Assembly: GCA_031256905.1 (NCBI GenBank) | Contig: JAIRPY010000094.1 | Span: forward strand, 1 to 40,169 | DNA from: Spirochaetaceae bacterium | GTDB lineage: Bacteria; Spirochaetota; Spirochaetia; Treponematales; Breznakiellaceae | DNA length: 40,169 nt | Direction: 5' to 3' | In this document: piece after piece, positions 35,214 through 40,169 of the stretch | Position numbering within the stretch: the stretch's first letter is position 1 | Layout of the letters: each line of letters starts with the position of its first letter | Translations under genes and position numbers: made by a program | Notes under the pieces: generated by a model | Database searches by the model: none | The model's input: only the letters and a program-made list of their open reading frames with translations | Told to the model about the DNA's origin: nothing

Positions 35214-37016
35214 TTAGTTTAAAAGATCCTTGCGGATTAGGGTAATTAGTTCTTGAGGGGCCTCGTGGAGGGACACGAGGCGGTTTTCTTTTGCATTTCT
35301 GGGTTTTATTTCGACGCAATTCCCGGCAAGATTTTTGTCTCCGACGACAACCCGATACGGAAGGCCGATGAGGTCTCCGTCTTTGAATTTGACCCCAGGC
35401 CGTTCCGGGCGGTCGTCGAGCAGAACCTCGATGCCGGCGTGTTCCAGCTCTGCGGTCAGCTTGTCTGCGGCGGCTTGCATCTCGCCTTCGTACTTGACCG
35501 GAATGATGAGAACCTGGTACGGCGCCACCGAGGAGGGCCATATAATGCCTGCATCGTCGTGATGTTCTTCGATAATCGACGCAAGGGTCCGGTCGATCCC
35601 GATGCCGTAACAGCCCATCGTGGGAACCTGACTTTTGCCGTTTTCATCCAGATACCGGACCTGCATCCCTTGGGTATATTTATAGCCCAGTTTGAAAATA
35701 TGCCCCAGCTCGTTGCCTTTTTTTTCGTAGAGTTCGCCGCCGCACTGGGGGCACCGATCTCCTGCCCGGACAATACGCAGATCGGCGGTACGCCAAGACG
35801 TAAAATCCCGGCCGTAAGCTACATGGGTATAGTGAACATCCCGAGCCAATCCGCCGGTGATCGCATCCTGCATGGCGGTTACGGTCGTATCCGCGATAAC
35901 CGGAATTTTCGTAAGCCCCACAGGACCCGCAAACCCCAGGGGCGCGCCGGTGAGCCGTTCCGCCTCGGCGTCCGGGGCCAGGGCAACTTCCGAGGCTTTG
36001 AGAACCGCCGCGAGTTTCACCTCGTTTACATCCAAATCGCCCCGGATGGCCACTGCAAAAAAGGCTTCGGGATAGACTTCCGGCGCGTCCGCCCTGGGCT
36101 TCCGCTTTTCGAGTTTTTCTCCGCCGGGCGTTTCGGAAAGGTCCAGTTCCACATTCAGAGCTTTGTAGATGAGAGTCTTAATGAAATTTTTCGCATCGGT
36201 TTTGAGGAAAGCGCAGAGTTCGTTAATGGTTTTAACCGAAGGAGTATCAATTTTCTCAATATTTTTCTTCGCCTCTGCTGAGGGGAGGGTAAAATCCGGC
36301 TGGCAGGATGCTTTTTCTACATTTGCGGCGTATTCGCAGGTTTTGCAGAAGAGGAGGGTATTGTCCCCGATGTCGCTTTCTACCATGAATTCTTCGGACC
36401 CGGTACCGCCCATCGCGCCGGAATCCGCCCGGACCGGAAGGACCGAAAGTCCGCATCGCTTGAAGATCCGCCGGTAGGCCTGGCCCATAGCCTGATACGT
36501 CTCCTCGAGACTTGCCTCATTTGGATGGTATGAATAGGCGTCTTTCATGACAAACTCCCGTCCCCGCATGACTCCATACCGGGGGCGGATTTCATCCCGA
36601 TACTTGGTGTTGATCTGGTAGAGCGTTAGGGGCAACTGCCGGTAACTGGATACCTCATCCCGAACAATCGCGGTAAAGACTTCTTCCGCCGTGGGGGACA
36701 CCACGAAATCCGCATCGAGACGGTTTTTCACCCGCAGAAGGGATTCGCCCATCGCGTCCCATCGGCCCGATTCTTTCCATAAATCCCCGGGTACTATTAC
36801 CGTAGGTTTTATTTCCAAACCGCCAATGGCATCCATTTCTTCTCGGATAATCTGTTCGACTTTTCTGAAGGACCGTAAACCCAAAGGTAAATAGGCGAAC
36901 AGCCCATTGGCGAGTTTACGTAACATTCCCGCCCGAAACATGAGCCGGTGACTTGGAATGACCGCGTCGGCCGGAACTTCCCGCAAAGTTGGAATGAAGG
37001 TTTGAGAGAAACGCAT
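35214..37016 (-). CDS. proS: Prolyl-tRNA synthetase, bacterial type with editing insertion
   Basis: MRFSQTFIPTLREVPADAVIPSHRLMFRAGMLRKLANGLFAYLPLGLRS, RYGVMRGREFVMKDAYSY, GCYGIGIDRTLASIIEEHHDDAGIIWPSSVAPYQV. Confidence 0.97.
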   Translation of the reverse strand: MRFSQTFIPTLREVPADAVIPSHRLMFRAGMLRKLANGLFAYLPLGLRSFRKVEQIIREEMDAIGGLEIKPTVIVPGDLWKESGRWDAMGESLLRVKNRLDADFVVSPTAEEVFTAIVRDEVSSYRQLPLTLYQINTKYRDEIRPRYGVMRGREFVMKDAYSYHPNEASLEETYQAMGQAYRRIFKRCGLSVLPVRADSGAMGGTGSEEFMVESDIGDNTLLFCKTCEYAANVEKASCQPDFTLPSAEAKKNIEKIDTPSVKTINELCAFLKTDAKNFIKTLIYKALNVELDLSETPGGEKLEKRKPRADAPEVYPEAFFAVAIRGDLDVNEVKLAAVLKASEVALAPDAEAERLTGAPLGFAGPVGLTKIPVIADTTVTAMQDAITGGLARDVHYTHVAYGRDFTSWRTADLRIVRAGDRCPQCGGELYEKKGNELGHIFKLGYKYTQGMQVRYLDENGKSQVPTMGCYGIGIDRTLASIIEEHHDDAGIIWPSSVAPYQVLIIPVKYEGEMQAAADKLTAELEHAGIEVLLDDRPERPGVKFKDGDLIGLPYRVVVGDKNLAGNCVEIKPRNAKENRLVSLHEAPQELITLIRKDLLN

Positions 37017-37019
37017 CGG

Positions 37020-37859
37020 CTACTGCCATTCCTCAAAGTCTGATTCGGTATCTTGCCATTCCTCAAAGTCCGATTCGGGTTCGGTATCCTCCGGCACGAT
37101 GGACAGGAGTTCCACCTCGAAAATTAAGGTTGAATACCCGGGAATCACATTACCCCCGCCTTGGGACCCGTAGGCCAATTCCGAAGGGATGTACAGCCGG
37201 TACTTGCTCCCGGGATTCATGAGCTGAACCCCCTCGCTCCAGCCCGGAATGACCGCGTAAAGCGGAAACTCCGTGGGTTCTTCCCGATCATAGGAGCTGT
37301 CGAAGACCGTTCCGTCAATAAAGGTCCCCCGGTAATGCACCAAGACCGTGTCCTCAGGACCGGGCTTTTCCCCGGCGCCTTCCGCGAGAACCTCGTATTG
37401 CAGACCGCTGGGGGTAACCTGAATCCCCGGTTTTTCCGCGTTTTCCGCCAGAAAGGTCTTTTCCTTTGTCTGGGCCGCTTCGTTTTGCTTGGTCATGGCT
37501 TCGGTGTAAGCGGTTTGCACTTTAGCGATTGCTTCGTCTAGGGTCAAAGCGGTGGTTTTGTCCTCGATGACCTCCTGCATTCCTTGCATAAAAGCGTTAT
37601 AATCGAATGAAAGGGCCAGCTCTTTGAGGTTTGAGCCTATCATCATGCCGAAAGCATAACTGATGTCGCCCTTCGAGGCGGCTTTTTCCTCGGTCCCGGC
37701 TGAGGCAGGGACGGCCGAGGAAGCCTCCCTGGAAGAGGCCGGACTTCCAGTCCCGGCCGAAGAGCCGGAGGGGGAAGATTTTCCCTCGTGCTTTCCTTCG
37801 GAATACACGGTCCATCCCAGGGTAAAAATCAAACAGCCTAAAAATATTCTTTTCGTCAT
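37020..37859 (-). CDS. FKBP-type peptidyl-prolyl cis-trans isomerase (exported)
   Basis: FKBP domain VTPSGLQYEVLAEGAGEKPGPEDTVLVHYRGTFIDGTVFDSSYDR...GWSEGVQLMNPGSKYRLYIPSELAYG. Signal peptide; C-terminal duplicated ESDFEEWQ. Confidence 0.93.
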   Translation of the reverse strand: MTKRIFLGCLIFTLGWTVYSEGKHEGKSSPSGSSAGTGSPASSREASSAVPASAGTEEKAASKGDISYAFGMMIGSNLKELALSFDYNAFMQGMQEVIEDKTTALTLDEAIAKVQTAYTEAMTKQNEAAQTKEKTFLAENAEKPGIQVTPSGLQYEVLAEGAGEKPGPEDTVLVHYRGTFIDGTVFDSSYDREEPTEFPLYAVIPGWSEGVQLMNPGSKYRLYIPSELAYGSQGGGNVIPGYSTLIFEVELLSIVPEDTEPESDFEEWQDTESDFEEWQ

Positions 37860-37894
37860 TTTCTTTTCCTTTTTTTCGTTTTTTTTTCGTTTTT

Positions 37895-38575
37895 TTATTT
37901 TAAAATATCGAGGAGTTCCACCTCGAATACGAGGGCGGAGTGGGGGGGAATGACGTCGGCCGCGCCTTGGGCTCCGTAGCCGAGTTCCGCCGGGATGAAC
38001 AGCCGGTACTTACTGCCGACCGCCATAAGCTGGATGCCTTCGGTCCAGCCTTTGATAACGCCCTGTAATGGAAACTCGATGGGTTGTCCTTGGTCGTAGG
38101 AGCTGTCGAAGACGGTTCCATCGCTTAAGGCTCCTCGGTAATGGACTGATACGGTATCGGCGGGACCCGGTTTCGCGCCGGCGCCTTCGGTGAGAACTTC
38201 GTATTGCAGACCGCTGGGGGTAATTTGAATTCCCGGATTTTTAGCGTTTTCCGCTAGAAATGCGGCTTGTTCTTCTTTATACACTTCTGATTGGACCTCC
38301 ATGCTTTTATTGTACACTGCGTTGGCCTTTTCTATGGCTTCGGTAACGGTGAATTTAGTTTTTTTGCCTTCGCTGTATTCCCGAAATCCCTGAGCGAGGG
38401 CGTCGAAATCGCAATCAAAACTGTCGATCAGATTTTTGTATCCCGCGGCGATAGCCATGCCCAAGGCGTAACTGGTATCGGTTTCCGCGACGGAGGACTT
38501 CCCGGTATTTTCGTCGTTTTTTGGGTTGCATCCGAGGAAGACCCCAATCCCCAGGCAGAAAAGTATTTTTTTCAT
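37895..38575 (-). CDS. FKBP-type peptidyl-prolyl cis-trans isomerase lipoprotein
   Basis: Lipobox IGVFLGC; FKBP domain ITPSGLQYEVLTEGAGAKPGPADTVSVHYRGALSDGTVFDSSYDQ. Tandem paralogue of the preceding gene. Confidence 0.93.
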   Translation of the reverse strand: MKKILFCLGIGVFLGCNPKNDENTGKSSVAETDTSYALGMAIAAGYKNLIDSFDCDFDALAQGFREYSEGKKTKFTVTEAIEKANAVYNKSMEVQSEVYKEEQAAFLAENAKNPGIQITPSGLQYEVLTEGAGAKPGPADTVSVHYRGALSDGTVFDSSYDQGQPIEFPLQGVIKGWTEGIQLMAVGSKYRLFIPAELGYGAQGAADVIPPHSALVFEVELLDILK

Positions 38576-38609
38576 CCTTAAATTCCTACATTTCCCTGAA
38601 AATAAAGTA

Positions 38610-38635
38610 AACCGGCGTCTCGCAAAACGCCGGTT
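38610..38635 (-). terminator. Likely intrinsic terminator downstream of tRNA-Lys
   Basis: AACCGGCGT-ctcgcaaa-ACGCCGGTT inverted repeat with T-rich flanks. Confidence 0.6.
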
Positions 38636-38670
38636 TTCAGGAGTTTTTTAGACTTGTATCTCATGCCTTC

Positions 38671-38743
38671 TGAGCCGCGCTGGATTCGAACCATCGACCC
38701 ACGCCTTAAAAGGGCGTTGCTCTACCTACTGAGCTAGCGGCCC
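38671..38743 (-). tRNA. tRNA-Lys (anticodon TTT)
   Basis: Reverse complement GGGCCGCTAGCTCAGTAGGTAGAGCAACGCCCTTTTAAGGCGTGGGTCGATGGTTCGAATCCAGCGCGGCTCA. ACGCC/GGCGT anticodon stem, CTTTTAA loop. Confidence 0.95.
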
Positions 38744-38879
38744 ACGTATATTTTATAAAATAACAAGAAAGAAAAAAAATGTCAAGATCGAGAAATATTT
38801 TTTTTCTTTTTTTATCTCATTTTTTTTTTCAATTTTTTTATCTCAATTTTTGGATGTAGATTTAAACGATGAAAAAAAC

Positions 38880-38891
38880 TATACTGAAACT
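38880..38891 (+). promoter_or_regulatory. Predicted -10 of pepT, leaderless arrangement
   Basis: TATACT (38880-38885), gaaact, ATG 38892. No SD; -35 not obvious. Confidence 0.45.
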
Positions 38892-40148
38892 ATGAAATGG
38901 GATGATCCAGCTATCACCCGCCGGGTGGTCCAGCGGTTTTTAGCCTATACCCGATATTGCACCACCAGCGACCGGCATATTCTGGAAACGCCGTCTACTC
39001 CGGGGCAGTGGGACCTGGCCAAAGCCTTAGTCGAAGAACTTCAGGGCCTGGGCCTTTCCGATACGGAATTGACCCCCAAATGTTACGTCATCGCCCGAAT
39101 TCCGGCAAGCCCGGGCTGTTCAAACCGCCCAATCCCGGCTTTCATGGCTCATCTGGATACCGCCGACGATGTATCCGGGCAAAATGTCCAGGCCTGCTTC
39201 GTGGAGGCCTATAACGGAAAGAAAATCGACCTCGCAGACGGTTACGCCCTGGACCCCGGGACAGACCCGGACCTCGCGGCCCAAACCGGAAAGGCAATAA
39301 TTCACACCGACGGCACAACCCTGCTGGGCGCGGACGATAAAGCCGGCATCGCGGAAATTATGACCGCGGTAGAGTACCTCCTAGCTCATCCCGAAATAGC
39401 CCATGGCAAAATCGAGGTGATCTTCACCCCGGACGAGGAAACCGGCAAGGGCCTCCCGGAATTTCCCCGAAAAGCCGTCACCGCAGATGTTTGCTATACC
39501 GTAGACGGCGGACCCGCCGGGGAAATCGAAGCCGAATGCTTCAACGCCTACAAAGCCGATGTCCGCTTCACCGGAAAAGTCATGCATTTAGGCTACGCCC
39601 GAGGCCTCATGGCCAACGCCGCGCTCATGGCGGCTTCCTTTGCCGCGATGCTCCCCCGCTCGGAAAGCCCGGAAGCCACCGACGGCTATTTCGGCTACTA
39701 CTGCCCCATGGCTATCGAAGGAACCCCGGAAAAGGCCTCCCTCGAATGCTACATCCGAGATTTCGACCGAGCAAAGGCAGAAGGCCGGGTAACCGCTCTG
39801 GAACACTTCGCCAAAGCCGTGGAAGCCCAATTCCCGGGAGGCAAAATCGCAATAGATTCCCATCCCCAATATTTTAATATGAAAGAAAAAATCGACGCCC
39901 GCCCGGAAGTCCTCGATATTCTGAAACAAGCCGTCGCCAACATAGGCCTACCCTGGCGGCTCAAGCCAATCCGAGGCGGTACAGATGGCTCCCGGCTCAC
40001 CGAATTGGGGATCCCTACCCCCAATATCTTTACCGGCGGACGCCATTGGCATAGTTGCACCGAATGGGTCTCGGTCCCAGAAATGACCGCCGCCGTAAAA
40101 ACTATAATCGAAACCGCCCGACTCTGGAGCGCAAACAAATTACGCTAA
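38892..40148 (+). CDS. pepT: Peptidase T (tripeptide aminopeptidase)
   Basis: AFMAHLDTADDVSGQNV, TDGTTLLGADDKAGIAEIMTA, IEVIFTPDEETGKG, YTVDGGPAGEIEAECFNA, KPIRGGTDGSRLTELGIPTPNIFTGG. Confidence 0.94.
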   Translation: MKWDDPAITRRVVQRFLAYTRYCTTSDRHILETPSTPGQWDLAKALVEELQGLGLSDTELTPKCYVIARIPASPGCSNRPIPAFMAHLDTADDVSGQNVQACFVEAYNGKKIDLADGYALDPGTDPDLAAQTGKAIIHTDGTTLLGADDKAGIAEIMTAVEYLLAHPEIAHGKIEVIFTPDEETGKGLPEFPRKAVTADVCYTVDGGPAGEIEAECFNAYKADVRFTGKVMHLGYARGLMANAALMAASFAAMLPRSESPEATDGYFGYYCPMAIEGTPEKASLECYIRDFDRAKAEGRVTALEHFAKAVEAQFPGGKIAIDSHPQYFNMKEKIDARPEVLDILKQAVANIGLPWRLKPIRGGTDGSRLTELGIPTPNIFTGGRHWHSCTEWVSVPEMTAAVKTIIETARLWSANKLR

Positions 40149-40169
40149 AAACCTAAAACCTTTCCCCGG

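Overview
The window looks like chromosomal DNA from a spirochaete, probably a Treponema-type host-associated or termite-gut organism. This is inferred from a giant SpiroCoCo-type coiled-coil protein, a PUR-domain protein and general protein character; no search was run. Most of it is dense housekeeping or metabolic sequence: hexokinase, MoaC, a ProV/ProW-X type betaine ABC system, an HAD/FGGY-kinase/PRPP-synthetase operon, a CDF transporter, a chemotaxis receptor, a methyl-THF methyltransferase with a corrinoid protein, molybdenum-hydroxylase small subunits, an F0 subunit a, phosphohexomutase, ProS, two FKBPs, PepT, and tRNA-Met(CAT) and tRNA-Lys(TTT). The observations most worth following up are: (1) a recurrent -35/-10/N5-6/ATG arrangement with no Shine-Dalgarno at about eight genes, suggesting widespread leaderless transcription next to ordinary SD-led genes; (2) two tandem PocR-AraC regulators followed by a B12-binding-family protein whose DxHxxG cobalt-ligand motif reads DIQEIE (His to Gln); (3) a mosaic 21-bp tandem array of about 22 units between convergent CDF and MCP genes; (4) a GIY-YIG/T5orf172-like domain fused to an EcoRI-type adenine methyltransferase; (5) a CntK-like histidine-racemase-type epimerase; (6) an orphan AtpB in an operon with a phosphohexomutase and a PUR protein; (7) a 2295-aa TM-anchored coiled coil with a C-terminal HTH and repeated Trp-containing modules. 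No CRISPR array, transposase, prophage or rRNA was seen.
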